Source: Seohaeicola zhoushanensis (lineage in GTDB: Bacteria > Pseudomonadota > Alphaproteobacteria > Rhodobacterales > Rhodobacteraceae). From it: 64,000 nt of DNA. The stretch covers positions 329,399 to 393,398 of the forward strand of contig NZ_BNCJ01000001.1 in the NCBI RefSeq assembly GCF_014656415.1, in the 5' to 3' direction. Position numbers and translations under genes: made by a program. The notes beneath the pieces were generated by a model. The model was not told the DNA's origin and did no database searches. It saw only the letters and a program-made list of their open reading frames with translations. Below, piece by piece: positions 55,532 through 64,000 of this stretch (position 1 is the first letter of the stretch; each line of letters begins with the position of its first letter).

Positions 55532-57409
55532 GTGTTCCACGTGAAACATCGTGACTTCGACGTTGTGGTGATTGGCGGCGGCCATGCCGGGGCCGAGGCT
55601 GCCAGTGCGGCGGCCCGGATGGGCTCGGCCACGTTGCTTGTCACGCTGCGGCGCGACGGAATTGGCGTGATGTCCTGCAACCCGGCCATCGGCGGGTTGG
55701 GCAAGGGCCACCTCGTGCGCGAAGTCGATGCCATGGATGGAGTCATGGGGCGGATCGCCGACAAGGCCGGCATCCAGTTCCGCCTGCTGAACCGTCGCAA
55801 AGGCCCGGCGGTGCAGGGCCCGCGGGCGCAGGCCGACCGCAAGATCTATCGCGAATCGATGCTGGCGGAGCTGTCGGCCCAGGAAAACCTGACGATTACC
55901 GAGGGCGAGGTCACCGATCTGCTGGTCGAGGATGGCCGGGTGGGCGGTGTGGTTCTGGACGACGGGCGCGAGATCAGTTCGGCGGCTGTTATCCTGACCA
56001 CGGGAACGTTCCTGCGCGGGATCATCCACATCGGTGATGTCAAACGGCCGGGCGGGCGGATGGGCGACAAACCTTCGGTCAAGCTGGCGGAACGGATGTC
56101 GAGCTTTGGCCTGCCTCTTGGGCGGTTGAAAACCGGCACCCCGCCGAGGCTGGATGGCCGAACCATCGACTGGACGGGACTGGAGATGCAGCCGGGTGAC
56201 GAGGATCCCGTGCTGTTCTCCTTCCTCTCGAGCAGGGTGGAGGCACGGCAGATCTCTTGCGGGATTACCCATACCAACGAGAAAACCCATCGGATCATCA
56301 GCGAGAACCTCGGCCGGTCGGCGATGTATGGTGGGCATATCGATGGGATTGGCCCGCGGTATTGCCCTTCCATCGAGGATAAGGTGGTGCGGTTCGCGGA
56401 CAAGAACTCGCACCAGGTTTTCCTCGAGCCCGAGGGGCTGGACGATCACACGATCTATCCGAACGGGATTTCGACCTCGCTTCCGGAGGACGTGCAACAC
56501 GACTATGTGCGGTCGATCCGGGGGCTGGAGCAGGTCGAGATCCTGCAGCCGGGGTATGCGATCGAGTATGATTACGTAGACCCGCGGGCGCTGACGGCGG
56601 AACTGGCGGTCAAAACGGTGCCGGGGCTGTATCTTGCCGGCCAGATCAACGGCACGACGGGATACGAGGAAGCCGCGGCCCAGGGCATGGTCGCGGGGCT
56701 GAATGCGGCGTTGTTGGCGCAGGGGCGGCCGGTGGTGACGTTCAGCCGGTCGAGCAGCTATATTGGGGTTATGATCGACGATCTTACTACCCGTGGTGTT
56801 GCGGAACCCTATCGCATGTTCACCTCACGAGCGGAATTCCGGCTTTCGCTCCGGGCGGACAATGCTGACCAAAGGTTGACGCCGCTGGCGATTGACCTGG
56901 GCTGCGTGAGTTCCGATCGGCGCGAGCACTTTGAGGACAAGGCGCGCCGGCTGACCCATGCGCGGGGGCTGCTGACGGCCGAGGCCTATACGCCGAAGCA
57001 AATCCTTGCGGCCGGGATCAGCGTCAACAACGATGGCAACCGGCGGACAGGGCTTGAGGTTCTGGCCTTCCCGGATCTGACCTGCGCGGACTTGGAGCCC
57101 TTGGTTCCGGGGCTGGCCGAGGTCGATGCCGACATCCGGCAGCAGGTGGAGCGGGATGCGATCTATGCCAGCTATATCGAGCGGCAGAAGAAGGACAGCG
57201 AAGCGATCAAGCGTGACGAAGCGCATGAGATTCCTGGGGATTTCAGCTTTGCGGCCATTCCCGGCCTGTCGAACGAGCTGAAGACCAAGCTCACGGCGCA
57301 GCGGCCGGCGAACCTGGCGCAGGCGGCGAAGATCGACGGGATGACGCCGGCGGCGCTGGCCTTGCTGCTGGCGCATCTGCGGCGCGGTGCGGCGCAGCGG
57401 TCGGCCTGA
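55532..57409 (+). CDS. mnmG: tRNA uridine 5-carboxymethylaminomethyl modification enzyme MnmG (GidA)
   Basis: 625 residues. FAD-dependent partner of MnmE. FAD-binding [18 protein letters not shown] at 14-31, then [20 protein letters not shown], and the C-terminal helical domain ending RRGAAQRSA. The frame begins with GTG at 55532 (Met-Phe-His-Val-Lys-His), but the Shine-Dalgarno AGGAG at 55528-55532 better fits GTG 55541 (Met-Lys-His). A parS-type site occupies this start region. Confidence 0.95.
   Translation: MFHVKHRDFDVVVIGGGHAGAEAASAAARMGSATLLVTLRRDGIGVMSCNPAIGGLGKGHLVREVDAMDGVMGRIADKAGIQFRLLNRRKGPAVQGPRAQADRKIYRESMLAELSAQENLTITEGEVTDLLVEDGRVGGVVLDDGREISSAAVILTTGTFLRGIIHIGDVKRPGGRMGDKPSVKLAERMSSFGLPLGRLKTGTPPRLDGRTIDWTGLEMQPGDEDPVLFSFLSSRVEARQISCGITHTNEKTHRIISENLGRSAMYGGHIDGIGPRYCPSIEDKVVRFADKNSHQVFLEPEGLDDHTIYPNGISTSLPEDVQHDYVRSIRGLEQVEILQPGYAIEYDYVDPRALTAELAVKTVPGLYLAGQINGTTGYEEAAAQGMVAGLNAALLAQGRPVVTFSRSSSYIGVMIDDLTTRGVAEPYRMFTSRAEFRLSLRADNADQRLTPLAIDLGCVSSDRREHFEDKARRLTHARGLLTAEAYTPKQILAAGISVNNDGNRRTGLEVLAFPDLTCADLEPLVPGLAEVDADIRQQVERDAIYASYIERQKKDSEAIKRDEAHEIPGDFSFAAIPGLSNELKTKLTAQRPANLAQAAKIDGMTPAALALLLAHLRRGAAQRSA
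55533..55548. other. parS-type ParB-binding site in the mnmG 5' end
   Basis: TGTTCCACGTGAAACA, one mismatch from the 16-base palindrome TGTTTCACGTGAAACA. It lies in the first codons of mnmG, 2.5 kb before parA. ParB protein encoded at 58840 would nucleate here to segregate the origin. Confidence 0.85.
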
Positions 57410-58020
57410 TGGTGGGGGATGGCGCGCCGAGGAATGTTTCACGTGAAACGTCCGAGCGGCTGGATATCTACGAATCGCTGCTGATCAAGTGGAATCCGAA
57501 GATCAACCTGGTGTCGCGCAATAGCCTGGCCGAGCTGCGCAGCCGTCATTTCGCGGATTCCCTGCAGATATACGACCTTGCGCCGCCGGAGGGTCATTGG
57601 TGTGATCTTGGCAGCGGTGGGGGGTTCCCTGGTTTGATCGTGGCGATCCGGGCCGCTGAAGCGCCGAACCCGCGCCCGGTCACGCTGATCGAGAGCGACC
57701 AGCGCAAGGCGGCTTTCCTTCGCACCGCCGCCCGCGAGATGGGCGTTGCCTGCAAGGTGCTTTCGGAACGGATCGAACTGGCCGAGCCGCAGAATGCGCA
57801 GGTCCTGTCGGCCCGTGCGCTGGCCGAACTGAGCGTTCTGCTGGGATTTGCCGAGCGGCACTTGGCGCCAGAAGGGCTGGCGCTGTTCCCGAAGGGGGCC
57901 AGCTGGAAAAAAGAAGTGGATAACGCGCGGCGGGAATGGTCTTTCGATTGCCAGCCGATTACAAGTGAAACCGAACCCGCCGCCGCGATCCTGTCCATCA
58001 AGGGAGTGTCACGTGTCTGA
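57409..58020 (+). CDS. rsmG: 16S rRNA (guanine-527-N7) methyltransferase RsmG (GidB)
   Basis: 203 residues. ATG at 57409 overlaps the mnmG TGA. S-adenosylmethionine site WCDLGSGGGFPGLIVAIRAA (63-83), preceded by LIKWNPKINLVSRNSL. The early VSRETSERLD residues come from an embedded parS sequence. The end overlaps parA by eight bases. Confidence 0.95.
   Translation: MVGDGAPRNVSRETSERLDIYESLLIKWNPKINLVSRNSLAELRSRHFADSLQIYDLAPPEGHWCDLGSGGGFPGLIVAIRAAEAPNPRPVTLIESDQRKAAFLRTAAREMGVACKVLSERIELAEPQNAQVLSARALAELSVLLGFAERHLAPEGLALFPKGASWKKEVDNARREWSFDCQPITSETEPAAAILSIKGVSRV
57435..57450. other. parS-type ParB-binding site in the rsmG 5' end
   Basis: TGTTTCACGTGAAACG, 15 of 16 bases matching the parS consensus. 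It encodes part of VSRET in rsmG. With the site at 55533 it makes a pair 1.9 kb apart next to parAB. Confidence 0.88.
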
Positions 58021-58822
58021 CCCCTCACGCCCTTCCGGGCCGCGAATCATCGCTGTTGCCAACCAGAAGGGCGGGGTCGGGAAGACCACGACGGCGATCA
58101 ACCTGTCGGCGGCGCTGGTGGAGCTTGGGCGGCGCGTGCTGGTGATCGACCTCGACCCGCAGGGCAATGCCTCGACCGGGTTGGGGGTGGAGCAGGGCGA
58201 CCGGGCGCATACGACCTATGACCTCCTGCTGGATGATGCTCCGCTGAACGAGGTGATCCGCGAGACGAATATCCCCGGCCTGAGCATCGTGCCGGCGACG
58301 GTGGACCTGAGCTCTGCTGATATCGAGCTGATTTCAAACGAGAAACGCAGTTTCCTGTTGCATGACGCGCTGCGCCAGGTGGCGATGGACGACTTTGCGC
58401 TTGATTACATCCTGATCGACTGTCCGCCCTCGCTGAACATCCTGACGGTGAACGCGATGGTGGCGGCGCATTCGGTGCTGGTGCCGCTGCAAAGCGAGTT
58501 CTTTGCGCTCGAAGGCCTGTCGCAGCTGATGCTGACGGTGCGCGAGGTGCGGCAGACCGCGAACCCCAACCTGCGGATCGAGGGGATCGTGCTGACCATG
58601 TATGACCGCCGCAACAATCTGTCGCAGCAGGTCGAGATGGATGCCCGCACCAACCTGGGCGATCTGGTGTTCCAGACGGTGATCCCGCGCAATGTCCGGG
58701 TCAGCGAGGCGCCGTCCTTTGCGATGCCGGTGCTGACTTACGATCCCCGGTCACAAGGGGCGATGGCCTATCGCGAACTGGCGTCAGAGCTGATGAGCAA
58801 ACGCAGCGCCGCGGCGGCCTGA
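58013..58822 (+). CDS. parA: Chromosome-partitioning ATPase ParA (Soj)
   Basis: 269 residues starting with GTG at 58013, which has GGGAG eight bases before it and overlaps the rsmG stop by eight bases. Deviant Walker A KGGVGKTTTAINLSA (19-33), Walker A' region LDPQGNASTGLG and switch DCPPSLNILTVNAM. ParA dimers pull ParB-parS complexes toward the poles. Confidence 0.96.
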   Translation: MSDPSRPSGPRIIAVANQKGGVGKTTTAINLSAALVELGRRVLVIDLDPQGNASTGLGVEQGDRAHTTYDLLLDDAPLNEVIRETNIPGLSIVPATVDLSSADIELISNEKRSFLLHDALRQVAMDDFALDYILIDCPPSLNILTVNAMVAAHSVLVPLQSEFFALEGLSQLMLTVREVRQTANPNLRIEGIVLTMYDRRNNLSQQVEMDARTNLGDLVFQTVIPRNVRVSEAPSFAMPVLTYDPRSQGAMAYRELASELMSKRSAAAA

Positions 58823-58839
58823 GCAGAGGAGGAACCACG

Positions 58840-59730
58840 ATGGTGGACAAGAAACCGCGCGGCCTGGGCCGTGGTCTTTCGGCGCTTATGGGCGATATCA
58901 ACGCACCGGTCGATTCGTCGACCCCCGGTGCGCCGGCACGGCCGGATCGGCTAGTTCCCATCGAGCGTGTTGTTGCCAACCCGAACCAGCCGCGCCGGGA
59001 TTTCGAGCCCGAGGCGCTGAATGACCTGTCGAACTCGATCCGCGAGAAGGGGATTCTGCAGCCGCTGATCGTGCGCCCGGTTGCCGGCGACAAGTTCGAG
59101 ATCGTCGCGGGCGAGCGCCGCTGGCGTGCCGCGCAGCTTGCGCAGTTGCATGAAGTGCCGGTGCTGGTGCGTGATTTCGACGATACCGAGGTTCTCGAGG
59201 TTGCGATCATCGAGAATATCCAGCGCGCCGACCTGAATGCGGTCGAAGAGGCGGCGGGTTATCGGCAGCTGATGGACAAGTTCGGCCATACGCAGGAGCG
59301 GATGGCCGAGGCGCTTGGCAAGAGCCGCAGCCATATTGCGAACCTGCTGCGCCTGCTGAACCTGCCGGATGAGGTGCAGGACATGCTGCGTCAGGGCAAG
59401 CTGTCGGCCGGTCACGCCCGGGCGCTGGTCACGGCGCCGAACCCGCTGGAATTGGCGCGCGAGATCATCGCCAAAGGGCTTTCGGTTCGTGCGACCGAGG
59501 AACTGGTGCGCAGGGCGCAGCAGGGGGCGTTGAAAGAGGCCACCAAGAAGGCGCGGCCCGATGCCGAAAAGGATGCCGACACCCGGGCGCTGGAGGGCGA
59601 TCTGTCGGCCGCACTCAGCATGCGCGTTTTGCTCAAGCATGAGCCGGGCGGAGAGCGGGGCCAGATGATGATCCAGTACGAGAACCTGGAGCAGCTTGAC
59701 CGCTTGTGCCAGATGCTGGGTGGAAACTAG
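58840..59730 (+). CDS. parB: Chromosome-partitioning protein ParB
   Basis: 296 residues. Start block KPRGLGRGLSALMG; CTPase/ParB-Srx domain with QPLIVRPVAGDKFEIVAGER and RRWRAAQLA; helix-turn-helix GKSRSHIANLLRLLNLPDEV; C-terminal dimer domain. Binds the parS sites in mnmG and rsmG. Its TAG stop shares a CTAG with the convergent hemW stop. Confidence 0.97.
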   Translation: MVDKKPRGLGRGLSALMGDINAPVDSSTPGAPARPDRLVPIERVVANPNQPRRDFEPEALNDLSNSIREKGILQPLIVRPVAGDKFEIVAGERRWRAAQLAQLHEVPVLVRDFDDTEVLEVAIIENIQRADLNAVEEAAGYRQLMDKFGHTQERMAEALGKSRSHIANLLRLLNLPDEVQDMLRQGKLSAGHARALVTAPNPLELAREIIAKGLSVRATEELVRRAQQGALKEATKKARPDAEKDADTRALEGDLSAALSMRVLLKHEPGGERGQMMIQYENLEQLDRLCQMLGGN

Positions 59731-60884
59731 GCGCCCGCAAGTCGGGCAATCACCCGGTTTAGCAGGTTAAACCCTTGATATGTAACGGAAATACGTGATC
59801 CTCTGGTGCGGATCATGCCCAGTTCCACAAGCTCTTGCACGGCCGCTTCGGGGATGGCGGTGCTTGCCAGCGCGGCATAGCGGTCGCGGTCGATCCCTTC
59901 CGAGATACGCAGGCCCATGAGCAGGTATTCTTCGGCCTGATCGATGCCGCTGAGCCTGTCGCGGGCGCTTTCGCCGGTGCCTTTCGACACGGCGTCGAGC
60001 CAGGCCTGCGGCATCCGGTGCGCTTCGGTTGCGAAACGCTGGCCGCCAACGGTCATCCGGCCATGCGCCCCGGGGCCGATTCCGGCGTAATCGCCGTAGC
60101 GCCAGTAAATCAGGTTGTGCCGCGACTGCGCGCCCTCGCGGGCGTGGTTCGAGACCTCGTAGCGCGGCATTCCGGCGGCTTCGCAGATCTCCTGCGTCAG
60201 GTCATACATCGCCGCGCCGAGGTCTTCGTCGGGGAGGCCGCGAAGCCCGCCCCTGTCGAAACGGTCGCCAAAGGCGGTGCCGGGTTCGATGGTCAGCTGG
60301 TAGAGCGAGAGGTGATCGACCGCCATGTTCAGCGCCTCGGTCAATTCGCGCTCCCAATCGGCGAGGGATTGGTCCTGGCGGGCATAGATCAGGTCGAAAC
60401 TGACCCGGTCGAAGAGGCTGCGGGCGGTGTCGAAGGCGGCCCGGGCTTCGGCCAGCGTGTGAATCCGCCCCAGGCGGCGCAGATCGGTGTCGTTCAGGGC
60501 CTGTATGCCCATGGAAATCCGATTGACGCCGGCATCGCGGTAGCCGGCGAAACGGGTGGCTTCGACCGAACCCGGGTTGGCTTCGAGCGTGATCTCGATG
60601 TCATTGGCGATGCGCCAGTGTTTCGCGGCGGCATCTATTACCGCGGCGGTGGTCGCCGGGTCCATCAGGCTGGGTGTGCCGCCGCCGAAGAAGATGGAGT
60701 TCAGAACCCGATCCGGGGTTTCGGTGGCAACGCGGTCGAGTTCGGAGAGATAGGCGGTGCGCCAATGCCCTTGGTCGATCGAACGCGAGACATGGGAATT
60801 GAAGTCGCAATAGGGGCATTTGGCCTCGCAAAACGGCCAATGCACGTAGAGGCCAAAGCCCCCGTTGCGCCAATCCTCAGCCAA
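59727..60884 (-). CDS. hemW: Heme chaperone HemW (radical SAM, formerly HemN-like)
   Basis: 385 residues from TTG at 60884, eight bases inside rdgB, which fits the tight operon; an ATG at 60914 would add ten residues. Radical SAM cluster motif is CEAKCPYCDFN (Cys-x3-Cys-x2-Cys), then FFGGGTPSLMDP, EANPGS, and SMGIQALN. HemW inserts heme into respiratory proteins; it lacks the extra cysteines of true coproporphyrinogen dehydrogenase HemN. Confidence 0.93.
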   Translation of the reverse strand: MAEDWRNGGFGLYVHWPFCEAKCPYCDFNSHVSRSIDQGHWRTAYLSELDRVATETPDRVLNSIFFGGGTPSLMDPATTAAVIDAAAKHWRIANDIEITLEANPGSVEATRFAGYRDAGVNRISMGIQALNDTDLRRLGRIHTLAEARAAFDTARSLFDRVSFDLIYARQDQSLADWERELTEALNMAVDHLSLYQLTIEPGTAFGDRFDRGGLRGLPDEDLGAAMYDLTQEICEAAGMPRYEVSNHAREGAQSRHNLIYWRYGDYAGIGPGAHGRMTVGGQRFATEAHRMPQAWLDAVSKGTGESARDRLSGIDQAEEYLLMGLRISEGIDRDRYAALASTAIPEAAVQELVELGMIRTRGSRISVTYQGFNLLNRVIARLAGA

Positions 60885-61488
60885 AGCAGCCCTTGACCAG
60901 TTTCGCCACGGCATCGGCGCGGTGGCTGATGCGGTTTTTCTGGGCGGTTTCCATCTCGGCAAAGGTGATGTCGTGACCGGCCGGGATGAAGATCGGGTCG
61001 TATCCGTGGCCGTTGGTCCCGCGCATCGGCCAGACCACGCGGCCGGGCATCACGCCGGGGAAAACCTCGTCGTGGCCATCGGGCCAGGCCAGCACCAGCG
61101 TGCAGCAGAAGCGGGCATGGCGCGGGTGGGGCGCGTTGATCGCTTCGAGTTCGCGGTGGGTGCGCTCCATCGCCATCACGAAGTCGCGCCCGTTGGGCGT
61201 TTCGGCCCAATCGGCGGTATAGACACCGGGCGCGCCGCCGAGGGCGTCGATCTCGATGCCCGAGTCATCGGCCAGGGCTGGCAGGCCGGTGGCCTTGACC
61301 GCGGCATGGGCCTTGATCCGGGCGTTGCCGATAAAGGTCGACTCGGTCTCGGCCGGTTCGGCGAGGCCCATTTCGGCGGCGCCGACCACGGAGACACCGT
61401 AGGGGGCGAAGAGGGCCCGCATTTCTTCCAGCTTGCCCGCGTTATGCGTGGCGACCAGAAGCCGGTCCCCCGTGAAACGTCTGCTCAC
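60877..61488 (-). CDS. rdgB: XTP/dITP pyrophosphatase
   Basis: 203 residues. Removes ITP and XTP from the nucleotide pool. Motifs: [20 protein letters not shown] near the start, [30 protein letters not shown] and [13 protein letters not shown]. Four-base overlap with rph. Confidence 0.96.
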   Translation of the reverse strand: MSRRFTGDRLLVATHNAGKLEEMRALFAPYGVSVVGAAEMGLAEPAETESTFIGNARIKAHAAVKATGLPALADDSGIEIDALGGAPGVYTADWAETPNGRDFVMAMERTHRELEAINAPHPRHARFCCTLVLAWPDGHDEVFPGVMPGRVVWPMRGTNGHGYDPIFIPAGHDITFAEMETAQKNRISHRADAVAKLVKGCFG

Positions 61489-62198
61489 CTCGTGGCCGCC
61501 TTCTGTGCCGCGACCAGTTCGCCGACGCCTTTTTCCGCCAGATCCAGCAGCGTGTTCATCTGCGTGCGCGAGAAGACCGAGCCTTCGGCGGACATCTGCA
61601 CTTCGACGAGGTGGCCCGCGCCGGTCAGGATGAAGTTGCCGTCGACGCCGGCTTCGCTGTCCTCGGGGTAGTCGAGGTCGAGCACCGGCTGGCCCGCGTA
61701 GATGCCGCAGCTGACGGCGGCGACGTGGTCGGTGAGCGGGTCGCTGATCACGCTGCCGGCCTTCATCAGCTTGTCGACCGCGAGGCGGAGCGCAACCCAG
61801 CCGCCGGTGATCGAGGCGCAGCGGGTGCCGCCGTCGGCCTGGAGCACGTCGCAGTCGATGGTGATCTGGCGTTCGCCCAGGGCGACACGGTCGACGCCGG
61901 CGCGCAGGGCGCGGCCGATCAGGCGCTGGATCTCGACGGTGCGGCCGCCCTGCTTGCCGGCGGCTGCTTCACGGCGCATCCGGGTGTTGGTGGCGCGGGG
62001 CAGCATCCCGTATTCGGCGGTGACCCAGCCGAGGCCGGTGCCCTTGATGAAGGGCGGCACGCGCTCTTCCAGCGTCGCGGTGCAGAGCACATGCGTGTCG
62101 CCGACCTTGATGAGGCAAGAGCCTTCCGCGTGACGGGTGACACCCGTCTCGATGGAAATCTTGCGCATTTCGCTTAAATCTCTTCCGGAAGGTCGCAT
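61485..62198 (-). CDS. rph: Ribonuclease PH
   Basis: 237 residues. Phosphorolytic trimming of tRNA 3' ends. [20 protein letters not shown] start, [20 protein letters not shown] and [20 protein letters not shown] are conserved blocks. First gene of the rph-rdgB-hemW operon, divergent from hrcA. Confidence 0.97.
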   Translation of the reverse strand: MRPSGRDLSEMRKISIETGVTRHAEGSCLIKVGDTHVLCTATLEERVPPFIKGTGLGWVTAEYGMLPRATNTRMRREAAAGKQGGRTVEIQRLIGRALRAGVDRVALGERQITIDCDVLQADGGTRCASITGGWVALRLAVDKLMKAGSVISDPLTDHVAAVSCGIYAGQPVLDLDYPEDSEAGVDGNFILTGAGHLVEVQMSAEGSVFSRTQMNTLLDLAEKGVGELVAAQKAATR

Positions 62199-62259
62199 CG
62201 GTCGGTCCTCGCTTGTCTGCGCCGGGATATCCCCGGCACGGCCCGGGATGCAAGCCCGA

Positions 62260-62288
62260 TTGACCTTTGCCCGCCAAGCCGGTCTATT
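62260..62288 (+). promoter_or_regulatory. Sigma-70-type promoter for hrcA-grpE
   Basis: TTGACC (62260-62265), 17 bases, TCTATT (62283-62288), 26 bases before the hrcA ATG. No CIRCE inverted repeat (TTAGCACTC-N9-GAGTGCTAA) is seen here. Confidence 0.5.
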
Positions 62289-62313
62289 ACCCGCCGGCCA
62301 AGGAAAATTGACG

Positions 62314-63384
62314 ATGCCCGATGCCTCGAAACTTCTGCAGCAGATGAACGACCGCTCGCGCGAGGTGTTCCGCCTTGTCGTCGAGTCCTATCTTGCCAGC
62401 GGCGACCCGGTGGGGAGCCGCACGCTGACCCGTTCGCTGAACGAGAAGGTGAGCGCGGCGACGATCCGTAACGTGATGCAGGACCTGGAATACCTCGGGC
62501 TGCTCGACAGTCCGCATGTCAGCGCCGGGCGGGTGCCGACGCAGCTGGGGCTGCGGATGTTCGTTGACGGGCTGCTGGAGATCGGCGATCTGGCCGAGGA
62601 CGACCGGCAGAAGATCGAATCCACCGTGTCCGAAGGCGCGCCTGATGTGCAGAGCGTGCTGGACCGGGTCGGCGCGGCGCTGTCGGGGGTGACGCACAGC
62701 GCCTCGCTGGTGCTGACGCCGAAACACGAGGCGGCGTTGAAGCATATCGAGTTCGTGGCGCTCAACCCGACGCGGGCGCTGGTGGTGCTGGTGTTCTCGG
62801 ACGGGCATGTCGAGAACCGGCTGTTCACGCCGCCGCCGGGGCAGACGCCGAGTTCGATGCGCGAGGCGGCGAATTTCCTCAACGCGCTGATCGACGGCCG
62901 GACGTTGTCCGAAGCGCGCGGGCTGATCCAGCGCGAGATTGCGGCGCGGCGGCAGGAGCTTGATTCGCTGGCCGCGGTCATGGTGGAAAGCGGGCTGGCC
63001 GCCTGGGAAACGCAGGGCGACGATACCAGCCGTCTGATCGTGCGGGGCAGGGCGAATCTGCTCTCGGGCGGGGACCATGCGGACGAGCTGGAACGCATCC
63101 GGACGCTGTTCGACGATCTCGAGCGCAAGCGAGATATTGCCGCCTTTCTGGACCTGACGGAACAGGGTGATGGGGTACGCATATTTATCGGCTCGGAGAA
63201 CAAACTTTTCTCACTTTCGGGTTCCTCTTTGGTGGTGTCTCCCTATATGAACGCGGACCGTAAGATCATTGGTGCCGTCGGTGTCATCGGCCCCACGCGA
63301 CTGAACTATGGGCGGATCGTGCCCATCGTCGATTACACGGCGCAGTTGCTGGGACGCATGGTGGCCGACCGCAGCGAGAGGTGA
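62314..63384 (+). CDS. hrcA: Heat-inducible transcription repressor HrcA
   Basis: 356 residues from the ATG at 62314; the longer frame from 62137 is not believed. Winged-helix N-terminus ([59 protein letters not shown]) and the HrcA regulatory domain. Represses groESL and related operons through CIRCE. Three bases before grpE, a common pairing. Confidence 0.96.
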   Translation: MPDASKLLQQMNDRSREVFRLVVESYLASGDPVGSRTLTRSLNEKVSAATIRNVMQDLEYLGLLDSPHVSAGRVPTQLGLRMFVDGLLEIGDLAEDDRQKIESTVSEGAPDVQSVLDRVGAALSGVTHSASLVLTPKHEAALKHIEFVALNPTRALVVLVFSDGHVENRLFTPPPGQTPSSMREAANFLNALIDGRTLSEARGLIQREIAARRQELDSLAAVMVESGLAAWETQGDDTSRLIVRGRANLLSGGDHADELERIRTLFDDLERKRDIAAFLDLTEQGDGVRIFIGSENKLFSLSGSSLVVSPYMNADRKIIGAVGVIGPTRLNYGRIVPIVDYTAQLLGRMVADRSER

Positions 63385-63387
63385 AGA

Positions 63388-63960
63388 ATGGCAGAGCCAA
63401 AGAAGACAGAGCCGGATGAACCGATGACCGAGGCCGAGGCGCAGCAGCTGGCCCAGGAACTCGCGGGCCTGGCAACCGACGAACCCGAGGTTTCGGAACT
63501 CGACCAGGTGCGCGCCGAACGCGACGATTACCGCGACCGGTTCATCCGTTCGCTGGCCGAGACCGAGAATGCCCGCAAACGCTGGGAAAAGGATCGGCGC
63601 GAGGCCGAACAATATGGCGGGTCGAAGCTGGCGCGCGACATGCTGCCGGTGTTCGACAACATGAAGCGTGCGATCGAAGCGGCGAACGAAGAGCAGCGGG
63701 CGGCGAATGCCGCGCTGTTCGAGGGGATCGAGCTGACCATGCGCGAGCTGCTCAACGTGTTCTCGAAGCACGGGATCGAGATCATTTCGCCGGCTGTCGG
63801 TGACCGCTTCGACCCCAAGCTGCATCAGGCGATGTTCGAAGCGCCGCTGCCGGGCACCCGTGCCGGCGACATCATCCAGGTGGCGGCCGAGGGCTTCCTG
63901 CTGCACGACCGCCTGCTGCGCCCGGCGCAGGTTGGCGTTTCGTCGACCCCGGCGTCCTGA
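63388..63960 (+). CDS. grpE: Nucleotide exchange factor GrpE
   Basis: 190 residues. DnaK cochaperone. Acidic, disordered N-terminus (1-45), long coiled-coil helix (ERDDYRDRFIRSLAETENAR, then KRWEKDR), then the beta wing ending QVAAEGFLLHDRLLRPAQVG. Likely co-transcribed with hrcA. Only 40 bases remain to the window edge and hold no gene. Confidence 0.97.
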   Translation: MAEPKKTEPDEPMTEAEAQQLAQELAGLATDEPEVSELDQVRAERDDYRDRFIRSLAETENARKRWEKDRREAEQYGGSKLARDMLPVFDNMKRAIEAANEEQRAANAALFEGIELTMRELLNVFSKHGIEIISPAVGDRFDPKLHQAMFEAPLPGTRAGDIIQVAAEGFLLHDRLLRPAQVGVSSTPAS

Positions 63961-64000
63961 GTTTACCCGCATTGAATGAAAACGCCCGCCGGTTGTCCGG

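Noticed and set aside
61464..61479. Third parS-like sequence in rdgB (CGTGAAACG right half)
   Set aside because: Five mismatches to the 16-base consensus; the left half is not conserved.

Overview
The window is a GC-rich bacterial chromosome segment that reads as a member of the Rhodobacteraceae (Roseobacter/Rhodobacter group of Alphaproteobacteria). Pointers are a RegA/SenC/RegB redox-regulation locus in the classical divergent arrangement, the alphaproteobacterial origin-flanking order (timA-mltA-smr, secB, maf-aroE-coaE-dnaQ, rho-mnmE-mnmG-rsmG-parA-parB), an amgK-murU cell-wall recycling pair next to addBA, and a CtrA-type site. Coding density is high and many genes overlap by 4 or 8 bases.

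Region 1 (1-9529, minus strand) is a type VI secretion core operon, read right to left as tssA, tssB, tssC, hcp, tagJ, tssE, tssF, tssG, tssH, the order of the Pseudomonas aeruginosa H1 cluster. tssH runs off the left edge. Region 2 (9723-17536) diverges from it and is the least understood part: an acidic cytoplasmic-looking protein with internal helical repeats, a small exported cysteine protein, an ExbB-type proton channel, two ExbD-type proteins, and a TonB-like protein whose C-terminus is a DUF4384-type domain. A convergent exported caspase-like peptidase carrying a CXXCH motif and a YceI-OmpA fusion lipid/peptidoglycan-type envelope protein follow. Together they look like a proton-motive-force-driven envelope module tied to the secretion system.

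Region 3 (17564-28244) holds housekeeping and metabolic genes: a DUF2332 protein, pth, rplY, a sulfotransferase-like gene, lldD with a candidate operator, a MaoC protein, argC, an I78 inhibitor lipoprotein, glutathione-dependent formaldehyde dehydrogenase, ychF, a carboxymuconolactone decarboxylase-like protein, a short-chain dehydrogenase and a cupin. Region 4 (28281-33825) holds a GT61 glycosyltransferase, regA, senC, regB and a membrane-anchored PAS protein preceded by a full CtrA box.

Region 5 (33867-45760, plus strand) is tsaE, amgK, murU, addB, addA, trxA, then hslV and hslU separated by a membrane protein gene. Region 6 (45877-63960) is the replication-origin neighbourhood. The 402-base gene-free, AT-rich stretch between maf and hemJ has DnaA-box-like and clustered GANTC sequences and is a candidate oriC; genes point away from it on both sides. 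Two near-perfect parS sites lie inside the 5' ends of mnmG and rsmG, just before parA and parB. hemW, rdgB and rph (minus) and hrcA and grpE (plus) close the window.

Functions are assigned by reading the protein sequences; no database search was run.
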